Made by a program: the position numbers and the translations under genes
Notes under the pieces: model-generated
Databases searched by the model: none
Told to the model about the DNA's origin: nothing
What the model saw: only the letters and a program-made list of their open reading frames with translations
Shown here: positions 29,780 through 38,097 of the stretch, one piece after another
Position numbering within the stretch: the first letter of the stretch is position 1
How the letters are laid out: every line of letters begins with the position of its first letter
Assembly: GCA_965261955.1 (NCBI GenBank)
Contig: CBDHEM010000069.1
Span: 558,001-622,000, forward strand
Length of the DNA stretch: 64,000 nt
Direction of reading: 5' to 3'
Source: JABAAI01 sp965261955
GTDB lineage: Bacteria > Spirochaetota > Leptospiria > Leptospirales > Leptonemataceae

Positions 29780-31438
29780 TTAATGAAGAAAATGTCGAAT
29801 CCCTGTCAAAGCCATAACGATATTATGTTCATTTGCAGCAGCGATGACCTCTTTGTCTTTCACAGAGCCTCCTGGTTGAACAACAGCCCTAGCTCCTGCT
29901 TCAGCGAGAGCATCTATCCCATCACGAAAAGGGAAAAAAGCGTCAGAGGCTACGATAGAGTTTTGCAAATTTTTATTGGCTTGGTGTGCTTTAGAAACAG
30001 CGATTTCCACAGAATTAATGCGACTCATTTGCCCAACTCCAATACCAAGGGTTTCATAAGGAGAACAAAAAACAATAGCGTTAGACCTTATATTCTTAGC
30101 AAGGTACCAGGCAAACACCATCCCTTCAAGCAATTTTGTATCTGCTTTTTTTTGCGTAACAATATCCCAATTTTTAAAGTTTTCTTTCATAGTAGGAAGG
30201 TCTTTTTCTTGATAGAGTAGGCCACCCATCGCATTGCGTACTTCCATATTTGCGAGGTTATTTGATAAATTATTTTCTTTTTTGTTTGAGCGTTCAAAAA
30301 AAGAAGGATTATATTTTAATAATCTCAAGTTTTTTTTAGAGCTAAATATTTCTATAGCCTCTTTTGTGTAACCGTAGGATAGAATTACTTCGGCAAAGTT
30401 TTCACATATAGTATGTGCTAATTTACCATTTACTATACCTTGAATGGCAATAATCCCACCAAAGGCACTAACAGGATCGCAACTTCGGGCTCTTAGAAAG
30501 GCAGAGTGTAGCTCCTCTCTGAGAAGGGGGTCTTCTTTTTGTAACTCAAATGGAGAAGTAGAAAAGTTTTTACTTTTAATAATAGCTGCTCCACAGGGGT
30601 TCAAGTGTTTTATAATGCAAACTCCAAGGGCAGGTAGAGATAAAACGGTTCTGAGAGCCGCATTTGCATCTAGTATATTGTTGTAGGAAAGTTCCTTCCC
30701 TTGGATTTGTACCCAATCCTCATCTTCTTTTTGAGAAAAGAATTTATGGTTAGAAATGTAATAAGCTGCTTTTTGATGAGGATTTTCTCCATATCGAAGA
30801 GCTTGCATTTTGTGGTACCCTAAAGTTAATTTTTCAGGAAAATTTTGCTTTGTGATATTATTCAGATAATTTGCGATCATGCTATCATAACTTGCCGTGT
30901 GATTAAAAGCCTTACAACTCATCTTCAGTCTAGTTTTTGTACTTATACCTCCTTCTTCTTTCCACTCTTTTATAATGTGAGCGTAGTCTTTTGGTTCGCA
31001 AATCACAAGGGTATGGGAGTAGTTTTTTGCTGCCCCACGTATCATAGCCGGTCCACCAATATCAATATTTTCAATGGCGGTTTCGATAGTGACATTTTTA
31101 TTCGCGATAGTTTCTCCAAAGGGATATAAGTTTACAATCAGCAAATCAATATATTGGATGCCATGTTTTTTTAAGGCTTTTTCATCTTCGAGTAAATTAC
31201 GTCTTGCTAAAAGGCCTCCGTGAATCTTGGGGTGAAGAGTCTTGACCCTGCCTCCTAGAATTTCTGGGAAACCTGTGTAATCCTCAATAGACTGTGTCGG
31301 TATATTATTCTTCTGAAGTACTTTTAGTGTTCCACCAGTAGAAAGTATTTGGACGTCCTTTTTCTGAAGGAAAGAAGCTATTTCAATTATATCTGTTTTG
31401 TCGGAAACAGATAATAGAGCTCTTTTAACGTGTAACAT
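29780..31438 (-). CDS. purH: Bifunctional AICAR transformylase / IMP cyclohydrolase
   Basis: 552 residues, slightly long for PurH. The N-terminal IMP cyclohydrolase domain shows ALLSVSDKTDIIEIASFL, LSTGGTLKVLQ and FPEILGGRVKTLHPKIHGG. The transformylase domain shows LRYGENPHQKAAYY, CIIKHLNPCGAAI, DPVSAFGGIIA and ASDAFFPFRDGID. It catalyses the last two steps of purine synthesis (AICAR to IMP). It is divergent from korB, with a 135-base shared upstream region. Confidence 0.96.
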   Translation of the reverse strand: MLHVKRALLSVSDKTDIIEIASFLQKKDVQILSTGGTLKVLQKNNIPTQSIEDYTGFPEILGGRVKTLHPKIHGGLLARRNLLEDEKALKKHGIQYIDLLIVNLYPFGETIANKNVTIETAIENIDIGGPAMIRGAAKNYSHTLVICEPKDYAHIIKEWKEEGGISTKTRLKMSCKAFNHTASYDSMIANYLNNITKQNFPEKLTLGYHKMQALRYGENPHQKAAYYISNHKFFSQKEDEDWVQIQGKELSYNNILDANAALRTVLSLPALGVCIIKHLNPCGAAIIKSKNFSTSPFELQKEDPLLREELHSAFLRARSCDPVSAFGGIIAIQGIVNGKLAHTICENFAEVILSYGYTKEAIEIFSSKKNLRLLKYNPSFFERSNKKENNLSNNLANMEVRNAMGGLLYQEKDLPTMKENFKNWDIVTQKKADTKLLEGMVFAWYLAKNIRSNAIVFCSPYETLGIGVGQMSRINSVEIAVSKAHQANKNLQNSIVASDAFFPFRDGIDALAEAGARAVVQPGGSVKDKEVIAAANEHNIVMALTGIRHFLH

Positions 31439-31573
31439 AGCTTTTTTTTGCTTTCTTTCTGAGAAAGAGTGACATTTTTTTTATTTGAATTTATAGAGCA
31501 AGATGAATTGGTGATAGGTCGCTATTCTTTATTGGATTTGACTAGGAATAGGAGACAAGGACATTGACTTACC

Positions 31574-32578
31574 ATGGGGATGGTATATAATAAAAAAGAT
31601 TTTGTGAGTGACCAAGAGATTCGTTGGTGCCCGGGTTGTGGAGATTATGCTGTCCTTTCCGCCATGCAAAAAACCCTTCCGGAATTGGGTATAGCACGGG
31701 AAAAAATCGTTTTTATTTCCGGTATAGGTTGTTCTTCGCGTTTCCCTTACTATATGAATACCTATGGCTTTCATACTATACATGGTCGTGCACCTGCCTT
31801 TGCTACAGGACTGGCAATTACGCGGCCAGATCTTTCTATATGGGTAATCAGCGGGGACGGAGATGGACTCTCTATAGGAGGAAATCATCTGATTCATGCC
31901 CTACGCCGTAATGTGAATATAAATATACTTCTCTTTAACAATCAAACTTATGGATTAACTAAGGGGCAATATTCTCCCACAAGTCAAGGTGGCACAGTTT
32001 CTAAATCAACACCATATGGTTCTGTAGACCGCCCTTTTAATCCCTTATCTCTAGCTTTGGGAGCCGAAGCGAGTTTTGTAGCCCGTACCAATGATAAAGA
32101 TCAAAAACATATGAGTATGATATTTGAACGAGCCGCCCGACATCATGGAACTTCTTTTATAGAAATATACCAAAACTGCCTAATTTTTAATGATGGTGTT
32201 TGGGAAGATAGGTTAGGGAAAGAAACGCGCCAAGATCGCTTACTTTTTATCAAAGATAAACAAGCTCTAGTGTTCGGAAAAAAAGAAGAATATGGGTTAC
32301 AGTTAAAAGACTTTGCTTTTGAAAAAGTTTTATGCCAGGAAGTTGGTATGGAGAATATATATATTCATGAGGAAGAAAAAGACAGTGTTCCTTATGCACA
32401 AATGTTATCTCAACTTTCCTATCCTGATTTTCCGGAGGTAATGGGTATTTTACGTGTAAAGAAAGAAGCTTCACATGAAGAGAAGTTGACAAAACAAAGG
32501 GACCATCTCAGTAGAGAATTAGGGGAACCGAATTTAGAAAAGGTATTGAGAAAAGGAGATACTTGGGAAGTTCACTAG
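31574..32578 (+). CDS. korB: 2-oxoacid:ferredoxin oxidoreductase, beta subunit
   Basis: 334 residues. The subunit binds thiamine diphosphate and an iron-sulfur cluster. The N-terminal IRWCPGCGDYAVL gives cluster cysteines, GIGCSSRFPYYMNTYGFHTIHGR is conserved in the family, and ISGDGDGLSIGGNHLIHALRR with NNQTYGLTKGQYSPTS forms the diphosphate and magnesium site. It oxidises a 2-oxoacid, probably 2-oxoglutarate, and passes electrons to ferredoxin. The usual partner korA is not adjacent: purH lies upstream on the other strand. ATG at 31580 is an alternative start. Confidence 0.9.
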   Translation: MGMVYNKKDFVSDQEIRWCPGCGDYAVLSAMQKTLPELGIAREKIVFISGIGCSSRFPYYMNTYGFHTIHGRAPAFATGLAITRPDLSIWVISGDGDGLSIGGNHLIHALRRNVNINILLFNNQTYGLTKGQYSPTSQGGTVSKSTPYGSVDRPFNPLSLALGAEASFVARTNDKDQKHMSMIFERAARHHGTSFIEIYQNCLIFNDGVWEDRLGKETRQDRLLFIKDKQALVFGKKEEYGLQLKDFAFEKVLCQEVGMENIYIHEEEKDSVPYAQMLSQLSYPDFPEVMGILRVKKEASHEEKLTKQRDHLSRELGEPNLEKVLRKGDTWEVH

Positions 32579-32588
32579 GAGAAAATAT

Positions 32589-32891
32589 ATGTCAGAAATA
32601 GAAGAACAGCCAGAACAGCCAGAAGAAACGGAAGAAGTGAAACAAGAAATACAGGTTGAAAAGGAAGAGGTGGGTCAACAACAAGCCACAGGCACAAAAG
32701 AAGTGCCAATGGAATCTTCGGAGAAATTAAAAGACGAAAATGATACCAAGAAAAAGAAAATTAACAGGATGAGCATAGAGGAAATCGAAGTGGTTCTAGA
32801 AAAAACTCGTAAACACATGGGTGGTTTAGGTAGTCGATATGCTCGCTCTCTTATCGGACGTAAGGCCATACTGATGGAAAAAGACAGCTAA
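32589..32891 (+). CDS. Small acidic protein following korB
   Basis: 100 residues, ten bases after korB with an AGGAGA ribosome binding site, so it is probably co-transcribed. The first 60 residues are low-complexity Glu/Gln/Lys. The C-terminal 40 (MSIEEIEVVLEKTRKHMGG, then LGSRYARSLIGRKAILMEK) look like a compact helical domain and are the part likely to be conserved. No function recognised. Confidence 0.65.
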   Translation: MSEIEEQPEQPEETEEVKQEIQVEKEEVGQQQATGTKEVPMESSEKLKDENDTKKKKINRMSIEEIEVVLEKTRKHMGGLGSRYARSLIGRKAILMEKDS

Positions 32892-32960
32892 TCAAAAACT
32901 CAAGTCAAAAATGGTTAAGCGTGATGGTTAAGCGAATTTGTCGTCGTCATGTTCGTTAGA

Positions 32961-33040
32961 GGGAGGATTTCGCAAAATACAGAAAAAATGCCTTAAATCG
33001 GCGTTTCACAACGCTTAGTTTCGCCTTTTTGTAACAGGCC
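32961..33040 (+). repeat. MITE-like element copy 1 (degenerate)
   Basis: 80 bp that align with the 106-bp family described at 44689. It has ATTTCGCAAAATACA at the left, AAATGCCTTAAATCGGCGTT in the middle and TTTTTGTAACAGGCC at the right. About 14 bp of the interior and several terminal positions have been lost or changed. Confidence 0.6.
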
Positions 33041-33082
33041 TTGAAAATAGGTGCTGACAAACAAGATAAAACATAGTAGAAA

Positions 33083-33107
33083 AGAAACAGCTACAAAAAC
33101 TGTTTCT
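33083..33107 (-). terminator. Possible transcription terminator hairpin
   Basis: An 8-bp perfect stem (AGAAACAG at 33083-33090, CTGTTTCT at 33100-33107) with a nine-base loop lies just beyond the stop of the exported-protein gene at 33130. On the minus strand it is followed by a short T-rich stretch. The T-run is weak, so confidence is moderate. Confidence 0.4.
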
Positions 33108-33129
33108 CCTCTATTTTGTCCGAAAAATA

Positions 33130-34047
33130 CTAATAAGCTCCTATGTTACGATCCATTATTTTGAATTGTTTTGTATGCAATTCATTAGAAGTAATGGAGT
33201 TATATTTTGAAATTCTTTTTACAATTTGTACGAATTCATGTCGTAGAAACTTATGATATCTTCTTTTGAATTCGTTACGGTGAGAAAAAGACTTATCATT
33301 CCTCATGAGCCCCACTAGGCTTACGGAAGGGGTGTCTTGGTTATATCGACTTATAATAACAATGTCATCAAAATTATCATCCATAGGCGAAGGATCAATA
33401 ATAATCTGAACGTCCTTAACCCCTGCACGTAAGTTATTGTATTCTGTACGTAATGTCGCTAGAGCTATCAATCCTTTTTTATCATTTCCTTGAGGAGCAA
33501 AAAACAGACTAAGCCAGTCGCGTTGTGAGCCAATAGCTCGTATTTTATCTGGATCCTTAACACGAATGAAACCAAACCTAGATAATTCAATACCATCTCT
33601 GTTTCCAATATTGAGATCAGATGCATTGATTTTATTCATCTTTGCTAAATCAATTTTACTCTTGATGAGGGTTTTGACTTCCTCTAATTTACCAAAGGTA
33701 TTCAGAATGAGACGTTCACCTTCTTTCACATAGCGTATACTGCTCCTCCAAGGTACATAGCGCAAAGCTACTTTATCATGATTAAAATTTAGGGGCTCTT
33801 TCTCAGAGAGAACGGAAAGAGCACGATCATTTTTAGCTAGCTTCACAAGATGACCAAAACTTCCTAGGGTATCGTAAGCACTCTTGATATTTTTTTCCCA
33901 TATCTTCTCTGAATAATATAGGGATTTAAATTTCTTCTTCTCCTTTTCTCTATCGACAACAGCTTCTTGAGCTGATATGGACAAGGAAGCTATTATAAAA
34001 AAAGCTGGTAAAAGCGATATTTGTAACATTTTTTTTGTGTGAATCAT
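33130..34047 (-). CDS. Exported protein of unknown function
   Basis: About 305 residues from ATG at 34047, chosen because a strong GAGGAGG ribosome binding site lies seven bases upstream. The longer frame starts at a TTG that overlaps this site region. The signal peptide (MLQISLLPAFFIIASLSISAQ) has an A-x-A-like cleavage site near SISAQ. The mature protein is charged and mixed alpha/beta (KSLYYSEKIWEKNIKSAYDT, RYVPWRSSIRYVKEGER, VQIIIDPSPMDDNFDDIVII). No family recognised. Confidence 0.75.
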   Translation of the reverse strand: MIHTKKMLQISLLPAFFIIASLSISAQEAVVDREKEKKKFKSLYYSEKIWEKNIKSAYDTLGSFGHLVKLAKNDRALSVLSEKEPLNFNHDKVALRYVPWRSSIRYVKEGERLILNTFGKLEEVKTLIKSKIDLAKMNKINASDLNIGNRDGIELSRFGFIRVKDPDKIRAIGSQRDWLSLFFAPQGNDKKGLIALATLRTEYNNLRAGVKDVQIIIDPSPMDDNFDDIVIISRYNQDTPSVSLVGLMRNDKSFSHRNEFKRRYHKFLRHEFVQIVKRISKYNSITSNELHTKQFKIMDRNIGAY

Positions 34048-34195
34048 TGGTATCCTCCTCAACAAACTGGTAGTTAGATTTAGACGACCAGCCTATTTAC
34101 TTATTGGCTTTTATGTATTGCAAATTTAAACCAATACGTAAATAAAATATGATCTGTGAAAAATTTATGCTAAATACAAAGATTGGCCGTCCGTA

Positions 34196-34280
34196 GGACT
34201 CTCGCTAAATGTAAATAATTGCAAATAGAGTGCTCTAAATCACCGATTCAAAGCATTTTAGACGTGCATTTTTGAGGGTG
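34196..34280 (-). repeat. MITE-like element copy 2 (degenerate, reverse orientation)
   Basis: The block aaatgtaaataattgcaaat, then agagtgctctaaatcaccga, then ttcaaagcattttagacg matches the complement of the family member at 44689-44794. The right terminus is no longer recognisable. Confidence 0.55.
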
Positions 34281-34407
34281 TAAATAGACCTTCCTCTATT
34301 CCGGAAACTGTCCAATCTATTGGTATTTTCCCGTCCGGTTTAACTTGAAACCCACCCCCACCTGTGCTATAGTCCAATTTATTAGTATTTTCCCGTCTGG
34401 TTTAATG

Positions 34408-35070
34408 ACCTTCCCCCAAAAGAGTGGGCAGTCGTTTTTAGCTTTTTTTTCATTCAGTAGCATATTAAGCAGCATAGTATTCTTCCTCAAATTTGATAGG
34501 GCTCTCATATCCTAAAAATGAATGGTTTCGATCTAGGTCTATTATAAAATACCTCAATATACTTAAAAATATTTCTCCTAACTTCAAATATATTTAGATA
34601 TGTATTTTTATATAGCTCCTCTATTTTCAAACTCCCAAAAAAGACTCCACAACAGCATGATCATAGCAGTTACCTTAATATTGGGAGCTTTGCTCTAACT
34701 TTGCCCTAGCTTTGCCTTGGCAAAGCCTACCAACTCAAAGCCTATCAATGCAAAGCCTACCAACGCAAAGCCTACCAACGTAAAGCCTACCAACGCAAAG
34801 CCTACCAACGTAAAGCCTACCAATCGCAAATCCTACCAATGCGGCTCATACTGGATACAAATCCATATTTATCAAGCTTGTTCCTAACATTGATAACTCG
34901 CGTATTGACTCCCTCCCCCTGTCAGAATGAAAAATCAAACCCTTCCCAAACCCTTCCTTAGGCTTATTTTGAGCAACGGTTCTGGCCAAGGCTTCTATGT
35001 TATAAAACCCATGTTCTCTTCCTCCATAACTTAAAGTGGACTGTTCACTCTTTTGGGGGAAGGTCACATA
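34408..35070 (-). mobile_element. Decayed IS3-family element
   Basis: Two fragments of an IS3-type integrase (orfB) are readable on the minus strand. One is the core segment at 34903-35010, with NIEALARTVAQNKPKEGFGK and LIFHSDRGRE, the latter containing the Asp of the DDE triad. The other is the C-terminal segment at about 34451-34565, with YIEVFYNRPRSKPF followed by a stop and ESPIKFEEEYY, typical of the end of IS150/IS3 orfB. The sequence cttcccccaaaagagtg occurs at both ends (about 34411 and, inverted, 35050), probably the remains of the terminal repeats. A related fragment lies at 18143-18290. Confidence 0.75.
34709..34841. repeat. Hairpin followed by eight tandem copies of a 15-bp repeat
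   Basis: A perfect hairpin (GCTTTGCC, TT, GGCAAAGC; 34709-34726) runs into eight near-identical copies of CAAAGCCTACCAACG at 34721-34841. Variation is at one or two positions per copy. The last-but-one copy has an extra base. The hairpin core GCAAAGC followed by TACC is shared with the hairpin repeat at 18072-18095. The array interrupts the decayed IS3 element. Confidence 0.85.
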
Positions 35071-35260
35071 CGTTTTTACGGAGTTTTTTCTACACAAATG
35101 TGGTATAGTAATCACTTTATTTTTCATGAAACAGCCAAAATGAGCATAGAAAATTTTCTTGCACAAGAACGAGAATATATAAATCAGAGTAAGAATGCCT
35201 ACAATGCGTATTCACCTTTGTAATCCTTACGAACTCTTAATATTTCTCAGGAAAACTAAA

Positions 35261-35689
35261 ATGCTTACATTCATATCTAGTTATAAATATTATGCCAAAA
35301 ATGCTAAAAAAGATCCGGAAGGCGAAAATCCCTTCTTCAATCAAAATTTTGAGCAAAATTTTGAGAAAGATCTGGAAGAAAAAAATGGTACAAATCTATT
35401 AACAGAAGAAAAGACGAAACTAAAAAAACCAAATATGTACTGCGTCTTTATGATAAATGATAACTACACCACCATGGAATTTGTAACTTGGATTATACAA
35501 ATGATTTTTCATAAATCTTTACAAGAAGCGACTCGTCTCATGCTGGATGTACACACAAAAGGTCGTGGCCTGATGGGTGTTTTTACTTATGATGTGGCCC
35601 GGACAAAAGTAGAACAAGTTCTTGCAATCGCAGAAAAAAATGAACATCCTCTACAATGCATTCTAGAAGCGGAAGTTAGTGATGAGTGA
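35261..35689 (+). CDS. clpS: ATP-dependent Clp protease adaptor ClpS
   Basis: 142 residues from ATG at 35261 (MLTFISSYKYY). A longer frame begins at 35195. The C-terminal 90 residues are the ClpS domain: YCVFMINDNYTTMEFVTWII, then SLQEATRLMLDVHTKGRG, then VFTYDVARTKVEQV. ClpS delivers N-degron substrates to ClpA. The roughly 60-residue Asn/Glu/Lys-rich N-terminal extension is longer than in most ClpS proteins, where the N-terminus regulates ClpA. The stop overlaps the clpA start, so the two genes are translationally coupled. Confidence 0.9.
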   Translation: MLTFISSYKYYAKNAKKDPEGENPFFNQNFEQNFEKDLEEKNGTNLLTEEKTKLKKPNMYCVFMINDNYTTMEFVTWIIQMIFHKSLQEATRLMLDVHTKGRGLMGVFTYDVARTKVEQVLAIAEKNEHPLQCILEAEVSDE

Positions 35690-38039
35690 ATTGATTTCAA
35701 AAGAGTTAGAAAAAAGTCTCCAACGGGCTTATAACGAAGCCAAAAGACGTAGACATGAGTTTGTGACCCTGGAACATTTATTATATGCACTCACTTTTGA
35801 CCAAACAACTTGTGATGTTCTCTTACACACTGGAGTTGATGTTACAGAACTCGGTAAGGATTTAAAAAATTTTATTGATAACAAATTGTCTTCTTTAACA
35901 ATTCCTGAGAAAAAAGAAAAAAAAGAGCATGAGCCAAAATACACAATGGGCTTTCAATATATCATGCAAGTTGCCATCACCCATGGACAATCATCACAAG
36001 AGGATAAAAAAATAAATGGAGCTAATATATTGGCTTCTCTTTTTCGAGAAGAAGAAAGTTTCGCTGTTTATTTTCTAAAAAAACAAGGGCTCACTCGCCT
36101 AGCTGTAGTACGGTATATTTCCCACGGTATGCCCTCTTATGAGAATGATGCTGAATCTGTTCTTCTTGAAAAAGAAGAAACCCGAAAAGAGACGAAACTT
36201 CACCGTAATCCTCTCCAATTTTTTTGTACAAATTTAACTGAGTTAGCCAAAGCTAAAAAAATTGATCCTCTAATTGGTCGAAAGAAAGAGCTAGATCGTA
36301 TGATCCATATTTTGGCTCGCAGAAGAAAAAATAATCCAATCCTTGTGGGAGATGCCGGGGTAGGTAAAACGGCCATTGTTGAAGGTTTAGCTTCTCAAAT
36401 TGCTTATGGTGAAAGCCCCTCTTCTCTAGAAGGCTATAATATATTCTCTTTAGATATGGCTGGACTTTTAGCTGGTACTCGCTATAGAGGAGAGTTTGAA
36501 GAACGCCTTAAAGCAATCATGGATAATATCAAAAAACAAAAAAAGACTATTCTTTTTATTGATGAAATCCATACTATTATAGGAGCAGGTGCTGTCTCTG
36601 GTGGGGCCATAGACACTTCTAATATACTTAAACCAGCCTTAGCCAATGGTGAAATTTCTTGTATTGGAACAACAACTTACAAAGATTACCGCAGTATTTT
36701 TGAAAAAGATCATGCCCTATCTCGACGCTTTCAAAAAGTAGAAATCAGTGAACCTCCAAAAGAGAATACCATTAAAATTTTGGAGGGCATACAAAACCAT
36801 TATGAAAAGTACCATGGCGTTTTATATAGCTCTGGTGCCATCCGCCACGCAGTTGAACTTTCTTCCCTTTATATTCGCGATAGAAAATTGCCAGACAAAG
36901 CTATTGATATTATAGATGAAGTAGGTGCAAAAATAAAATTACGTACACAAAAAAATGTTCTAAAACAACAAAAAAATAGAAGCAATGTAGACACAAACTC
37001 TACTTTGAGTGAAGCTATAAATGATAAATCATTCCCAAATCGTATAACTAAAATTACAGCCAAAGATATAGAGGCTCTTATTTCTGATATAGCGAACGTT
37101 CCTGCCCGTGCTATAAAAACGAGCGACAAGGAAGAATTGAAAGATTTGGGAGCGAATTTGAAGAAAATGATTTTTGGACAAAATGAAGCTATAGAAAGCG
37201 TTGTTTCTTCCATACAATTATCACAAGCCGGTCTAGGAGAAGAAAATAAACCCATAGGCTCTTTTTTATTCGCAGGACCAACTGGTGTGGGTAAAACAGA
37301 ACTATCAAAGCAGCTCGCCAATGAACTCGGAAGCAAGCTAATCCGCTTTGATATGTCTGAGTACATAGAAAAACACACTGTTTCGCGTCTAATTGGCTCT
37401 CCGCCAGGCTATATTGGCTTTGAACAGGGCGGTTTACTTACTGAGGCTGTTCACAAAGATGGTCATTGTATATTATTATTAGATGAATTGGAAAAAGCAC
37501 ATGAAGATATATTCAACATACTCTTACAAGTAATGGATTATGCCACTCTAACAGACAATAACGGGCGAATATCTGATTTTCGTAACGTTATATTGATTAT
37601 GACAACCAATGTGGGAGGCCGTGAATCGTTAAATGGGGCCATTGGTTTTGAATCAAATGTTCATGTAAATCGTAGTTTGAAAGCTGTAGAAAAAGCATTT
37701 AGCCCAGAGTTTCGCAATCGCTTATCGGCTATAATACAATTCAATGGCCTTACGGAAGAACAGATCCGGTCCATTGTAAAACGTATGATAAATGAGCTGT
37801 CCATGAAATTGCAAAAAAAACAAATCACTATAGAATTAGAGGAGAGTGCAGAACGTTATCTTGCCAAAGAAGGTTTTGATGCAAAGTATGGAGCACGACC
37901 TATCCAACGCCTGATTGAAAAAGAGATTTCTCATCCTCTTTCTTCGGAAATACTTTTTGGAAATCTAAAAAGGGGGGGAAAGGTTACCATTAAAACAAAT
38001 AGAGGCAAAAAATTAGAATTTATTTATTCACACTGCTAA
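35682..38039 (+). CDS. clpA: ATP-dependent Clp protease ATP-binding subunit ClpA
   Basis: 785 residues with the ClpA layout. An N-terminal repeat domain (residues 1-150, starting with ELEKSLQRAYNEAKRRRHEF) is followed by a first AAA+ module with Walker A GDAGVGKT (about residue 222) and FIDEIHTIIGAGA. The second module has GPTGVGKTELSKQLA (about 532) and LLLDELEKAHEDIFN, ending in the C-terminal D2-small domain. The linker is short, with no ClpB-like coiled coil. It unfolds substrates for ClpP. ATG at 35682 and GTG at 35679 are both possible starts. Confidence 0.95.
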   Translation: MSELISKELEKSLQRAYNEAKRRRHEFVTLEHLLYALTFDQTTCDVLLHTGVDVTELGKDLKNFIDNKLSSLTIPEKKEKKEHEPKYTMGFQYIMQVAITHGQSSQEDKKINGANILASLFREEESFAVYFLKKQGLTRLAVVRYISHGMPSYENDAESVLLEKEETRKETKLHRNPLQFFCTNLTELAKAKKIDPLIGRKKELDRMIHILARRRKNNPILVGDAGVGKTAIVEGLASQIAYGESPSSLEGYNIFSLDMAGLLAGTRYRGEFEERLKAIMDNIKKQKKTILFIDEIHTIIGAGAVSGGAIDTSNILKPALANGEISCIGTTTYKDYRSIFEKDHALSRRFQKVEISEPPKENTIKILEGIQNHYEKYHGVLYSSGAIRHAVELSSLYIRDRKLPDKAIDIIDEVGAKIKLRTQKNVLKQQKNRSNVDTNSTLSEAINDKSFPNRITKITAKDIEALISDIANVPARAIKTSDKEELKDLGANLKKMIFGQNEAIESVVSSIQLSQAGLGEENKPIGSFLFAGPTGVGKTELSKQLANELGSKLIRFDMSEYIEKHTVSRLIGSPPGYIGFEQGGLLTEAVHKDGHCILLLDELEKAHEDIFNILLQVMDYATLTDNNGRISDFRNVILIMTTNVGGRESLNGAIGFESNVHVNRSLKAVEKAFSPEFRNRLSAIIQFNGLTEEQIRSIVKRMINELSMKLQKKQITIELEESAERYLAKEGFDAKYGARPIQRLIEKEISHPLSSEILFGNLKRGGKVTIKTNRGKKLEFIYSHC

Positions 38040-38097
38040 TGGATATTTTTTCATAGTCATTTTAGATATAAGTCTACAGGCAAAAATAAAAACAAAT

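Larger units (their letters stand above)
34066..35260. other. 1.2-kb gene-poor region of repeat and IS debris
   Basis: No intact gene is seen here. The region holds a degenerate MITE copy (34196-34280), a duplicated motif (attagtattttcccgtctgg near 34320 and 34380), a decayed IS3-type element (34408-35070), and a hairpin followed by a 15-bp tandem repeat (34709-34841). It ends at the clpS leader. Confidence 0.7.

Noticed and set aside
29780..31130. Plus-strand frames opposite purH
   Set aside because: purH is unmistakable over the whole stretch. The opposite frames are chance.
34317..34508. 63-residue minus-strand frame
   Set aside because: It runs across the end of the decayed IS3 element and a duplicated intergenic motif. 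It is repeat debris rather than a gene.
34721..34841. The tandem 15-bp repeats as a CRISPR array
   Set aside because: The units are directly abutting with no spacers and are too short, so this is a simple tandem repeat.
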